This document shows positions 46,551 to 57,546 of a DNA stretch of 64,000 nt, piece after piece. The position numbers and the translations under genes are program-made. The first letter of the stretch is position 1, and each line of letters begins with the position of its first letter. The stretch is from Pollenia angustigena. Its lineage: Eukaryota; Arthropoda; Insecta; Diptera; Polleniidae. Below the pieces are notes generated by a model. The model was not told where the DNA came from and searched no databases. It saw nothing but the letters and a program-made list of their open reading frames with translations. The stretch spans positions 278,114,067 to 278,178,066 of the forward strand of contig OV884056.1 in the NCBI GenBank assembly GCA_930367215.1, read 5' to 3'.

Positions 46551-47182
46551 AAAAAATAATCCACCCTTTATAAGACAATTTACTCGTTTCGAAAAGCTTT
46601 TAGATGCTAAAAATATTCAAAATCTTATCGAAAAAGTCTACTTCATATTTATATTACAAATTTGATCTAGTATTAAATTTAAATTTTTAAATTTTCTCAC
46701 TTTCGCTCTGCACAGCTCATAAATAGATTTTTATGTACTTAAGAAAAGCACAAGAATTAAAAGAGGTCAATAATATACGATTATAATTTGGATTCTCTAA
46801 GATATGTAAGTGTTTACCAAATCCCCTTTTACACTATTCTAAAAGTTCTAATATTAAATTATTTTTGGTTAAGAAAATCAAATAGAAATTTTTTTCATTG
46901 CATTTTTCAATTTGAAAAATCTTTGTAGAATACAAAAAGCTGAAAAACATTTATAGATATTTATATTTTAGGAGCGCTTCAATGTTTGGCCTGATTTTGA
47001 CAGATACTAAAAACTAATAAAAATGAGATGCTAGCAATATTAAATGTAATATTTCCTTAATATTTTATAATTTTTATTCTGATGCTGGCGGCAAATTATT
47101 CAAAAGCTGTTTTTGTTATTTTCATCAAGAGTTAAAACGAATGTATTTTTTTTTCGTTTGTGTTCCGCATTTCATTAGTTTT
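46551..47182. other. AT-rich stretch, nothing recognised
   Basis: No exon, RNA gene or bounded repeat seen. Confidence 0.4.
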
Positions 47183-47184
47183 TA

Positions 47185-48201
47185 CACAGAAAAAATTATT
47201 GCCGAATTATTTTCAAACAAACGCATGTTTGAACATTTTTTTGATTTCTACAAATTTTTTTACTGATTCAATCAATATTTTTGTTTGATTTTTATTTAAC
47301 CAACAAAAATGTCGACAACTCTTCAAAAATTTAATAAACGCGCTATTGGTTTGAAGTTTTCATAATTTTGTATGCAATATTTAACGCTCTTTAATGTTGT
47401 CGTCTTTTTGCATTTTTGTATTGATTGTAAGCAATACTTCTTTATGATAAATATAAGAACTACAACAAAAAACACATGCAGTCTATTTTTGAACGCTTTA
47501 AAAAAAGTACAGCAATAAGAAAAATGATAAAATAGCGTGACGAGGTTTGTAGTAAAAAAAAACAACAAAAACAATAGCAGGTAAAAAAAAAAACGTTTAA
47601 TTTTTTTTTTAACAACAGAAATGACAACATTATAAGAAACAAAATAAATTGTTGGTTGGTTTTAAAGTTGGTAAAAAAAAAAAACAAAATCCCGTATTCA
47701 ATTTTTTCAAACAGTTTGTTTGATGTATTTATCAAATACAAAAATGGAATGATGGCGGAAATCATATCGAGTCGGTCTGCCGACTCATTAGCAAAGGAAA
47801 GGATAAAGCAAAAGTGTGTGATGAAGAAAAACACTGTGAGTATAAATATGACTTCGTTCAAAAAATATTCCAACAAAAAAATATGTCTCAAAGCCAGCCG
47901 GCCGCTCTGCTCTGCTTCATCTTCGCCAACAGTGCTTGCTTGTGTGCGCGTCATTGCTTGTGCCAAAACTTTTTTGTTTGATTCAGCAAAATTATTTGTT
48001 TGAAATTTATATGAATTTCAGTAAACTTTTTGTTTGATTCTGTAAAACTATTTGTTTGAAAAAATCGGCGTTTTTTTTCAATAAACAATATGCAAATAAA
48101 TTGTTTGAATATGCGAATTTGTTTGTCGGACCGATTTTAGACAAAAAATTGTTTGATTCTACAAATTTTTTGTTTGAATTGGAAAAATAATTTTTTCTGT
48201 G
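47185..48201. mobile_element. TA-class TIR element, CACAG family copy 2
   Basis: 1017 bp with cacagaaaaaattattgccg and complement cacagaaaaaattatttttc. TA at 47183-47184 and 48202-48203. Follows copy 1 (1207-2152) closely, including 'gccgctctgctctgcttcat'. The 168-codon minus-strand frame at 47460-47966 is Phe-rich, lies inside this non-coding element and is not credible as a gene. Confidence 0.8.
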
Positions 48202-48325
48202 TATTTAAAATCTAAAAAAGCACATGAAATTTTATATTTATTTTTATCATTTCGCATTTTTTTTTAACTAAAGCCTGGTACTCTGTTCAGTATTTCGTGC
48301 GAAATGTTTTAAAAATCAATATAAA

Positions 48326-49990
48326 AACAAGTTTGAAGGCTATATTCGGCTGTGCTGAATCTTTTATACCCTTCACCGACACTTCGAATGTTTTAGGAGT
48401 AATATTTGTATGATGTCTATTCATTATTATAATCTTTATAATCTGCATTAAAATTGGTTGCGGTTTAAACCTATATAAAATTATTGACCGACAATCAGAA
48501 AGTAAAATGCTTTTTTTTTAGCAATTTTAACTAGCTTGAGTAAAATATCATGATTCGTAACAGTTTAAGCCAAACTTAAATGATTTTCAGGAGGGCAATT
48601 TATATTGAAGTCATGGTAAGGTATAAACCAATCATCCCAAATTATGCAGAACGATTCTCTGGTATTAAAAAACATAAATTTTAATACAGCGGTGCAATTA
48701 GTTTAAGCGTTTGCAGTGAATTTTAGAAGGCTGCTAAAATAGAATCTAAGGTAATTACTGGACCGTATATCACAGAATTGCATAACATTTTTTCTGGCCA
48801 TATGAAGCTAAACTGGAAGAAAGTTTACCGCGTATTTAATTATTTTACAGAGTGGGCTTTATATGAGGCCTTTGGTAAATTATGCACCGATATTCACGAA
48901 AGTTCACAGTGTCATTTCTAGTTCTATAAAACTGTGCTGTACCAAATTTTGTTATGATAGCATTATTTTTTCGTTTTTAAGCGTACTAAGCTGTTTTCCG
49001 GGAGTACGGTTTATATGGGGCCTACGGTAAATTATGAACTGATCTTCACGAAATTGCACAGTCTTACTTCTAGTCCTATAAAACTTTTATGTTCCAAATT
49101 TGGTTATGTAAGCATTATTTTTTACGGTTTTGGGCGTACTTAACTTTTTTCCGGAAGTGGAGTTTAAATGGGGCCTAGGGTAAATGATCAACCGATCTTC
49201 ACGAAATTTTACAGCGTGATTTCCAGTTGAATAAAACGAATTCTTGCTAAATCTTATATCGATCCGTGCATTATTCCACCATTTATGTTAGTTTTTGTAA
49301 CAAAATTATCAATTTTTTTACAGAACCGATTTTGCTGGATTTCAATCCCAATCTGCTTAGAATAACTACAAGCAATTTGACACCATGACATGGCTAAACC
49401 CAAGGCGAATTCATAAAGGTGACCGCATCATGAGATAGAGTTATGCCAGCTATCCCTTTTTTTTTGAAAAATACTATGTATTTTGTTTTTGTAAAAAGTT
49501 AGAGAGACTGTCAAAATTATTTGTTGAAAATATAAAAAAAGAAATTTTTTTTTTATAAGATATGTATACACAATTGCTTTAGAAAGTAAATCTTTTTCCT
49601 CAAATGCAAATTAATGGTGACTCCACGTATTCCTTACGCATTTTTATTTCCTTGTGTTTATCTTTTAGATTCACTTTTTTTATTTTATAAAATTTAAATG
49701 AGTTTTTTTCAAGAATTTTAATTTTTGTTGAATTTAAAATTTTAATTAATTTTTTCACAAAATGTAAACAAAACTTGACATTCAGTATACACAAAAAAAA
49801 ATAAACAAAAAACAGATGACGTGAAAATGTCACCTTTATGAATTCGCCTTGGCTAAACCGACTTAGAATTACTTAAGGACCCAAAATATATGTACTTTAG
49901 GGGTCTGAGATGAATAATAAAAAAGTTTTAGACGGAATGACAAACTTAGTATACCCTCTTCACAACTAATTATGGTGGAGGGTATAAAAA
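48326..49990 (-). mobile_element. INE-1-like element, nearly complete
   Basis: Hairpin attcggc...gctgaat at 48342-48360, one internal unit array (48845-49210), and the TATACCC hairpin at 49950-49986. A 451-bp hAT-type MITE (49401-49851) interrupts it just before 'gctaaaccgacttagaatta'. Without that insert it is about 1.2 kb, like the copy at 14934. Confidence 0.75.
49401..49851. mobile_element. MITE with 8-bp TSD, CAAGGCG family copy 3
   Basis: 451 bp. caaggcgaattcataaaggt and complement identical for at least 23 bases. Exact TSD gctaaacc at 49393-49400 and 49852-49859. The empty site is known from other INE-like copies (catggctaaatcgactt). Longest and best-preserved copy in the window. Confidence 0.9.
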
Positions 49991-50366
49991 TTTCTGTGAA
50001 ATACAAACGAAAAAATTTTGATAGAGTTGTACTCTATTTACATTAAGAAAAACATGTGAAATGTTTCTAGCAACATTTTTATTTTCCGTGCGAAACAAGT
50101 GCAGCTCATATTATTTCGCAAGGAATTTTATAGTGCATTTACACTTGTAATTTTCAAACCAGTTTACAATCGTTAACTACTTTCATAAACTATACCATTT
50201 ACATCAGCATTTTTGACAGTTAAGTTGTTTATCTTTGACAAGTTCTTAGCCCCAATAATACATACATACGAACATATAAACAAACCTTTTATTTCCGTTG
50301 TCCATCTAAAAGAAAATATGTAAAAACTAATTAGTATTGTGGTTATTTTGTTGAACTATTTATGGT

Positions 50367-51041
50367 TTTTAATCCAAATTTTTAATACTTTTAATTAGGC
50401 TTAAGTTCATGAAATTTAATTTTTATTAAATTATTTTTATGAAGAACGGAATTTCACAACATGAAAATCAATTAAAATTGTTATTGATAATCTTTCATTC
50501 TTGACGTGGCTCGGGCTCGAACCCTGGCCGGCAGGTTACCATGACATGTTTCGATCGCAACCACTCGATCTCCTCAGATGGATTTGCCGTCTTACACTCG
50601 CAGCCATCGACGACTGCTGACGTCACTAGTCAAACATCAATCCTTAAACCAAATTGTATTTTTTTTTTTTTTTTTTTCTTCATAAAAATAATTTAATAAA
50701 AATTAAATTTCATGAACTTAAGCCTAATTAAAAGTATTAAAAATTTGGATTAAAAACCATAAATAGTTCAACAAAATAACCACAATACTAATTATTGTTA
50801 AAGCTAAGGCACGAGCTCTATGTGTACATTTGTCCTTCAAGTTGTGCTGAAAAAGGTCAACAGAAAAGAGAAAGACAAAGTGAAAAAACAAAAAAATGTA
50901 CTTGGACTTCAAGAAAAATTCTTGACGAAAGTACGAAAAAACAGAAGTAAAGGAAAAAACATGTAAAATCGATTAAAATGGATAATCATTCAGGAAAGCA
51001 AATTTCGATCTACCAAATGTTAAAAATAAAAAAAAAAAAAA

Positions 51042-51077
<36 letters not shown>

Positions 51078-51364
51078 TTTGGTTTAAGGATTGATGTTTG
51101 ACTAGTGACGTCAGCAGTCGTCGATGGCTGCGAGTGTAAGACGGCAAATCCATCTGAGGAGATCGAGTGGTTGCGATCGAAACATGTCATGGTAACCTGC
51201 CGGCCAGGGTTCGAGCCCGAGCCACGTCAAGAATGAAAGATTATCAATAACAATTTTAATTGATTTTCATGTTGTGAAATTCCTTTCTTCATAAAAATAA
51301 TTTAATAAAAATTAAATTTCATGAACTTAAGCCTAATTAAAAGTATTAAAAATTTGGATTAAAA
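50367..51364. repeat. Inverted SINE pair, 292-bp arms
   Basis: Arms 50367-50658 (minus) and 51073-51364 (plus) are almost identical inverted copies of the tRNA-derived SINE seen at 6125-6545, separated by about 414 bp. A box gatcgagtggtt at 51161-51172 and B box ggttcgagccc at 51208-51218 are intact on the plus arm. The spacer contains a further copy of the SINE tail (50679-50795), more SINE body (50885-51028) and an A-rich run (51028-51072). Read-through RNA would form a long double-stranded stem. Confidence 0.8.
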
Positions 51365-51821
51365 ATATGTAAAAACATTTTCTTTGTTAATTTTATTTTT
51401 CTTACTATTGCTTTGGCTTTTTTTACAGATAAAAGTAAATTTTTTTTCACTTGATTTTTTTATTTTTGAGGAAATGTCAAATAGCACTAGCATTGCCAGA
51501 ACAAAATTTGAAAAACAGAGTTGCATTAACAAAAACTGGTTGTTTGTAACTATCCTACAAGAAATGCATAACCAAAACTAAAAAAAAAAAATTTTTACTA
51601 ACACACTTGCAACAATTTTAGTGTTTCTACTCTAATATGTGTGTTAGAGAAGAACAAATAAAAACCCTTCCTAAAAAATGCCGATTTTGTAATATATTTT
51701 TGTCATACGCTTATTAAAATTTGTGAATTGCTTTAATTTAATATTTACCATCGGTGTTAAACAAAAAAATTCTATAATTTGTAACTAGATTGCATATTAA
51801 AGTAGAGAGCTAAAAAAATGT

Positions 51822-52220
51822 CTTGAAGAAAAAGTGGCACCGCCAAACAGCGTTAATCAGAATACTAGTGGTTAAGGAGGACGTACTGATGGCGGCTTCA
51901 GAGGACGCGGTGGTGGATTCTCTGGAAACAACAGAGGTCATGTTCAAAGCGGTCGTTTTGAAAGGAGTGGTCGCTCAACAGGTAGCGGTTTTTCGGGTGG
52001 TGATTTTGGCCAGGACAATCGTTTAAGATTTGTTGGTGTTAATAAAGGAATAAATCCTGATGACTTTTCAAGTATGTATTTGATTTTTTGGTCACAAGCT
52101 GTTAACAAAATATAATTTCTTTTTAAGATCTACAATAAATTAATTTGGTCACACGTACGTTTAACTCCATTTCCAGACCCACGCAAGAAGTGGAACGTTA
52201 TCAAGCAGCCACAGAAATAA
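51822..52220 (+). pseudogene. Captured fragment of an RGG-protein gene
   Basis: Exon 1 part (51822-52071) reads LEEKVAPPNSVNQNTSG, a stop at 51873-51875, then an RGG/FG-rich run (GGFRGRGGGFSGNNRGH ... FGQDNRLRFVGVNKGINP). A donor a|gtatgt follows. The intron is 52072-52186 (115 bp, acceptor atttccag). Exon 2 completes DDFSNPRKKWNVIKQPQK and a stop at 52218-52220, with aataataaat downstream. RGG tails are usual in RNA-binding proteins and RNA helicases; I cannot name the gene. The retained intron argues for DNA-level capture, not retroposition. Confidence 0.65.
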
Positions 52221-52340
52221 CGCTGCGTGGTACTTACTTTTCTGAAGTCCAATTTCCTGACTATTAATTGGATTATAATTTTTTTAATAATAAATTTCAT
52301 TTAAAATAAAAAAATTTATTATTTTATAAAGGTTAGTACT

Positions 52341-52396
52341 AACCAATATTTACGTTATGAAAAACTAGTTATTGCTAACCAATATTTACGTTATGA
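52341..52396 (+). repeat. Short direct repeat, 36-bp period
   Basis: aaccaatatttacgttatga occurs at 52341-52360 and 52377-52396, with actagtta-type spacers. Part of the subterminal region of the TTA-flanked element. Confidence 0.7.
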
Positions 52397-52869
52397 CTAA
52401 CTAGTTAGCGATAACCATTATCATTGACTAATTAAAAGCAGCAGAATAAGCAGAGCAGATATATCTTCCGTAGTCGAGTGGAATTCATAAGTTAGAAAGA
52501 GAGGCAAAATCACATGTACACAAGAGTTTCGGTTAGTTTTTTAATTTTGCTCTTAATTAACTAATAGAAACTGTAACCAATATATCGGTCAACACTACCG
52601 GTCATATAACTAGTAAAATTACCGGTAGTCTTCTTGTAGGGTAGTTTATCTCAAAGGCTAGTTACAAACGTGTTTATAATTTGTATGGATAAACAAGTTT
52701 CTCAAACTAGTTTATCATCATAAACAACTTATAACCTGTTTATGGTGTAGGTGTAAATGCACTATTAAGCAACAGCTAATAATTTTTTGTAAAATTTTAT
52801 ATTGCATATGTGAGGTGGGGTCTATAACAAGCGTTTCAAAAAGAAAAAGTAGAAAAGTGCAAAAATTAA

Positions 52870-55255
52870 TAATAAAATTAAATTTTTTTTTTTACTTTAG
52901 GAAATTATTTACATAAATAAATAAAATTGTTTTACTTTTGTAATGACAATTACCAAAACACATGGTTTTTGTCATAGATGGGGGTAGTGCACTAGTTCAA
53001 AATGATTGCAATAATTTTGTTGATGTTGAGTGATGAATTGAAAATTAGCAATAAGAGGTATATTGAAGTTTATTGTGTTCAACAAGAACTCGGAGGAAAT
53101 CGAACCATTTAATAAATTTACTAAAAAAAGAACGTTAAGCATGATGCGTCTGCTTTCTAAAGTCGGCAAATTAATTATAGAAAGTCTTGCAGAATATGGA
53201 AGAAGATTCACATTTGCATTCCATGTTGTATTTCCCAGACAAAATAAGAGAAATTGTTTTTGAACAGATTCAATGCGCTTCTTGTGACAATCAGTGTAGG
53301 GATCCCAAATAATAGAACCGTATTCCAGGATAGGCCTTACTAACGATGTATACAAACGTTTGGTTATTATAGGATCAGTAAATTCTTTAGCCCATCGTTT
53401 AATAAAAGCAAGCACGCCACGAGCTTTATTCACCATCATGACAATATGTTTGTTAAAATTTAATTTACAATCAAGGAGAACTCCTAAGTCTAGAAACTCC
53501 GTAACTAATTCTAGCTGATTTCCACCTAAGAAAAAACGACCATTATCATTACAATTTCGTGAAAATCGCATATGTTTGGACTTTTTTAAATTTAGACCCA
53601 TCAGGTTGATATTGCACCAATCATACAATTTGTTTAAATCACGTTGTAAATGTTTGCCCTCTGAAATATTATTATGACTTAGGAAAATCTTCACATCATC
53701 AGCATACATTAAAACATTGCAAAATTTTATTACACTCGGTAAATCGTTTATAAAAAAAAAAAATAAAATCGGTCCCAGTTGGCTCCCTTGAGGAACTCCA
53801 GACTTCACGATAATAATTTTAGAGGTGGCATTATTGAAGATTACACGCTGTTTCCGACCTGGGGGCAAATTATGGCAGTCGTGATCGAATAATTTTTCGA
53901 TTCGAAAGCAATTTTATTTATAATTCTTTCTGTCCATACTGAACGGATCGAAATTATTTCTTAAGTGTTGTAAAGCGTTTATTTTAATGTTCATAACACT
54001 GAAAAAATAATTACGATACGTTCAGTATCGCCAAAAATAAAATTGCTTTCGAATCGAAAAAGTATTCGATCACGACTGCCGTAATTTGCCCCCTGTTAGG
54101 TATGATCTGAACCAGTTTATGGTATTTTGAGTGCATCCCATAATATCAAGTTTCAGTAATAGTAAGAAATGGTTAACTTTATCAAATGCCTTACTAAAAT
54201 CGGTGTATATGACATCAGTTTGTTGTTTGTTATTAAAGCTTCTATTAACCAGGGTTGTCAGATGTAAAAGGTTAGTTGTTGTGGAGCAGCAACTTCTGAA
54301 GCCGTGTTGATGAGTGGATAAAAAAGACGATATTTGGTGACTAATATTATCTGTGATACATTTTTCTAATAATTTTGGGATTGCACTAAGCTTTGCAATT
54401 TCTCTATAGTTTATTATGTTTGATTTATTACCGGCCTTAAATAGTGGAATTATATACGAATCTTTCCAATATTGAGGAAAATAGCCATGCTCTATAGATT
54501 TGTTAAATATTATTTCCAGTGGAGTAGCAAGTGCATTTGCACAATTTTTTTAAAACACAGCTGGGTATACCGTCCGGTCCACTACTAAATGTCGATTTAA
54601 CGCTTCTTAGAGCTGTTAAAATCTGTGATGTGCTGATCGGAAAAATTTGTATTGGTTGGCTTTAGCAATAGGATAGGGATATGAGGTATTATTATATTGG
54701 GCATCTGAGTAAGTCGTCGAAAAGAAGTCTGCAAATAAATTACTTATTTCCAAATTGTTGTTAGATTCACCAGATTGGTATTTCATAACATTAGGATAAC
54801 CAGTTGAATTACGTTTCGAATTAACGAATTTATAAAACGATTTTGGATCAGATTTTAAATTGTGTTTAATAGTGTTTAGATAGTTCTTGTAGAGCAACGT
54901 GTTCATTAAATTGTAATCTGATCGGGATACAGCATATTTGGCGTAGTCGGAGAGTAAACCAGACTTTTTGTACCTTTTAAAATATTTATTTTTTAGATTC
55001 GATAATCGCTTAGATTTCCATGGTGGTCCAGTTTTGGTGCATAATCTTACTTTCGGAACACATTCATCAAAATATTTAAAGATAGTAGCGTAGAAGACTT
55101 GTATTGTTGAATCAATAGAAGATGGAGTACCACTTATGTTAGTTAACAAATGCAGCCAATTAGTATTAAATAAACGAAAGTTTAATTCATCATAGTTAGC
55201 TTTTTGAAACAGAAAATTTTTTCGCCTTGCATGTCTTTTGTTGATAGCAAACTTG
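52870..55255 (-). pseudogene. Jockey-superfamily LINE, 5'-truncated
   Basis: Pol protein remnant on the minus strand. The linker between endonuclease and RT (NWLHLLTNISG, PPWKSKRLSNLKNKYFKRYKK) lies at 54616-55250. RT motifs follow: PDGIPSCVLK, YIIPLFKAGNKSNIINYR, QHGFRSCC, YTDFSKAFDKVNHF, SGVPQGSQLGP, LMYADDVKIF (catalytic Asp pair), LGVLLDCKLNFNKH and YGSIIWDPY. Damage: frameshifts near 54665 and 54550, and a 231-bp MITE (53862-54092) splitting the codons for YLT-GRKQRV. The 5' half (ORF1, endonuclease) is missing at 55255. The other LINE at 39757-40890 is of a different type (TFADDTAF). Confidence 0.85.
53862..54092. mobile_element. Palindromic MITE in a LINE frame, CTG TSD
   Basis: 231 bp. 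ggggcaaattatggcagtcg and complement ggggcaaattacggcagtcg. Arms of about 65 bp. CTG at 53859-53861 and 54093-54095. Removing the insert and one CTG restores the continuous RT reading YLTGRKQRV, which fixes the TSD at 3 bp. Same family as 36777-36978. Confidence 0.88.
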
Positions 55256-55571
55256 GAATGTTAAAATAATCAATGTTGCTTAACATTTTTCGCAAGTTCG
55301 AACAGAGTACTAGGCTAAATAGTAAAAACGTGTGAACGAACAACATTTCAATATTCCATCCCTGCTTTTTTCTTCTTGAGGTTCTATTAAAGAAATCTCT
55401 TACAAAATGAAAAATCTTATCGGTAAGAAAAATTTAAAATAAGTGGTGAGAGCCAAACGCCTGTCAAATTTCTTTACGAATTTGTTGACATTTCTTTACA
55501 AATTATTTTCACACTACTACTACTACTATTATAATACTGTATATAGTGTAAAAGGACCTAAAAAAAATCTA

Positions 55572-55688
55572 GCCTGTATTCATAAAAATATTTTAAATTT
55601 AATAAGGGTTAACAGAAAACGTTTTCTATGAAAAATTTCCTTAATAAACGTTTGTTTAATTCAATAATCGTTTATGAATACGGGGGAT
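55572..55688. mobile_element. Small TA-flanked MITE (TATTCATAAA), diverged copy
   Basis: gcctgtattcataaaaatat ... tttatgaatacggggg, TA on both sides (55570-55571, 55689-55690). Resembles the better-preserved 116-bp copy at 63196-63311. Confidence 0.5.
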
Positions 55689-55690
55689 TA

Positions 55691-56785
55691 TGTATTAGTT
55701 TAAAAATTAGAGCTTTAAAAACTTTTACTATAATATTTTTTAAACAGATTACATCAAGCGTGTTATGAATATAAAAATACATTATAATTATTTTATATTA
55801 ATTATGTTACCATGTAATATCGAAATCGTAAGACAGTCCATTAATATATTTAGAATTAATAAATATTAATCATACGCCCCGTATACTTTAAAAATTTTTG
55901 AAATAAATTTTGAAAATCTTAGTTCAGATTTCAATTACAATATTTTATTTAATTCTAATGCATTTAAGCAATGGTGGGCAATATATAATGTCGTGACACT
56001 TGTCGAAATAATATTAAAAACAGCAGAACAAAAGAAAAACTAATTATGGGGTTTTCTTTTCTACAACAAATGGCACATTTTATTTAAACAATTCAATTTC
56101 TTGTTCGTTTCTTTAAAATGCTTTGCTCTCTAAAAGGGCAGCGTGTTTTATTCTAAAAAAATTCACCCTTAAATGTCATAAGGCATAGCACTTTACGCCC
56201 CGTATAAATCGAGAGTGTTGATAATGCCCTGTAACCAGACGGCTACCAGACGAAGTTGGGAAAAAATCGCCTCTAATCCGGACAGCAAAAATTTTAAGTT
56301 TTAAAAGTTATTTTTTCTATTATTTTATAGTTAAAACAAAAGAAAGCATTACATTGCTAATGGTAGGTTGTCAGTGACATAAAATTTAAATGGATTCGGT
56401 GTTATAAAATTGTTTTTGAAAAAAAAAACGTCAAATCAAGAAATCGTAAAACTTGATGTTAATAAATCGGCAAACAAATTAAAGAAATTGGTATTTGGTC
56501 ATTCATTTTGTTCATTTATTTATTAATTTAACATCAACCTATTAACAAATTTGGGTTTATGTATATTTTTTCATAATTTGAAGAACACACTTTTTGATGT
56601 ATGTACATATTTTTTTATTCAAGAACAAACTTTTTGTCAGCTGTTAAAAACAGTGCGATCCAAGTTTGTGTTTTGTTCTCGTCAAATAAAAAAATACATG
56701 TTCGGCAAGACATTTTATGCATGCACCTTTTAAAATGTGGTATTTTTTTTGTAGAAAAGAAAACACCATTATTGTTTTTGTAATT
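55691..56785. other. AT-rich stretch, nothing recognised
   Basis: 'acgccccgtata' occurs at about 55875 and 56197, perhaps from a decayed repeat. No gene found. Confidence 0.4.
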
Positions 56786-56789
56786 TAAG

Positions 56790-57065
56790 GCATCAGTATA
56801 TGAAGCGGTATTGGAGTAGTTGGCGCAGAACCTCCCATATAAAGTAATAATATATTTCTGTACATCCGGAGAACGACAAGAGCCAAAGTTTCCAAATTAG
56901 GTACAAATATCTTGGTTATGAATACACAATATATGACAAAATGTGGGAGGAATTGGGGAAGCAGGAGCAGTACCTTCCATACATATATAGAGTAGATTTC
57001 TTTATATCTGGAGAATCGTAGCAGTAAAAGTTTCCAAATTTTGTTAAAATAACTTTGATGCCAAT
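56790..57065 (+). repeat. Diverged two-unit tandem repeat
   Basis: 'gcgcagaacctcccatataa' and 'agcagtaccttccatacata', each followed by 'atttcttta-tctggaga'-type and 'agtttccaaatt' blocks, about 150 bp apart. A 105-codon minus-strand frame through it owes its internal similarity to this repeat and is not a credible protein. Confidence 0.5.
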
Positions 57066-57546
57066 CAGAGAACGGCTTTGTGCAATTGCAAAAAAATCGC
57101 ATTAAATGAACAGCAACAAATACACTCGCTTGCGGTCATACAATCAAACTTGCGCAACCGCAAACCTTCGCTGCTGGTTTGCAGTCATTCAAAAAATGCA
57201 CAACGTGCGTTGTTATTTATACCATCGTTAGCTTCGTTTTTTAATAAAGATATTTGTGTGTTCGGTGCGACAATGATTGTTTTGGTAAAGAAAAAAAAAA
57301 ATACAAACAAAAAAGCCAGATATCAAGCAGTCATTACTCATGTATTCATTCAGCAGTTGCTATGTAGTACAAGAAAAAAAATTTAAACGAAACTACCCGC
57401 ACATATGTAGGTACAAACAATTTCTATAGAAACAGAAGGCTTTTTTATCATCTTAAAAAGAACAGTAGTTCTGTATGTACAATGTATTCTTCATATTTTT
57501 GTTTTTATTGTTGTTAATTTTAACAAAGCGTCTTAAGGTACGGTCA

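Larger units (their letters stand above)
50131..52764. mobile_element. TTA-flanked TIR element carrying a gene fragment
   Basis: Termini tagtgcatttacacttg and complement tagtgcatttacacctac. TTA at 50128-50130 and 52765-52767, confirmed against the reference MITE. Subterminal regions are rich in 'aaactagttta'/'gtttataa' motifs in both orientations. The 2.6-kb interior holds an inverted SINE pair (50367-51364) and a two-exon scrap of a host RGG-protein gene (51822-52220). No transposase seen. Target site is Harbinger-like. Confidence 0.72.
48272..55316 (+). mobile_element. AGCCTAG-family MITE split by three insertions
   Basis: Left terminus agcctggtactctgttcagt at 48272, right terminus gaacagagtactaggct ending 55316. 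Intervening family sequence appears at 48272-48325, 49991-50130 and 52765 onward. Compared with 38090-38584, the breaks are an INE-like element (48326-49990), a TTA-flanked element (50131-52764) and a LINE (about 52870-55255). At 50130/52765 the host reads ggaattTTA / TTAagcaacagc, matching 'ggaattttaagcaaaagc' in the reference, which proves that insertion point. Confidence 0.75.

Noticed and set aside
47460..47966. 168-codon minus-strand frame
   Set aside because: Phe/Leu-rich, lies wholly in a TIR element whose other copy does not keep the frame.
56785..57102. 105-codon minus frame resembling a membrane protein
   Set aside because: Its internal repeat comes from a two-unit tandem DNA repeat; hydrophobicity reflects AT content.
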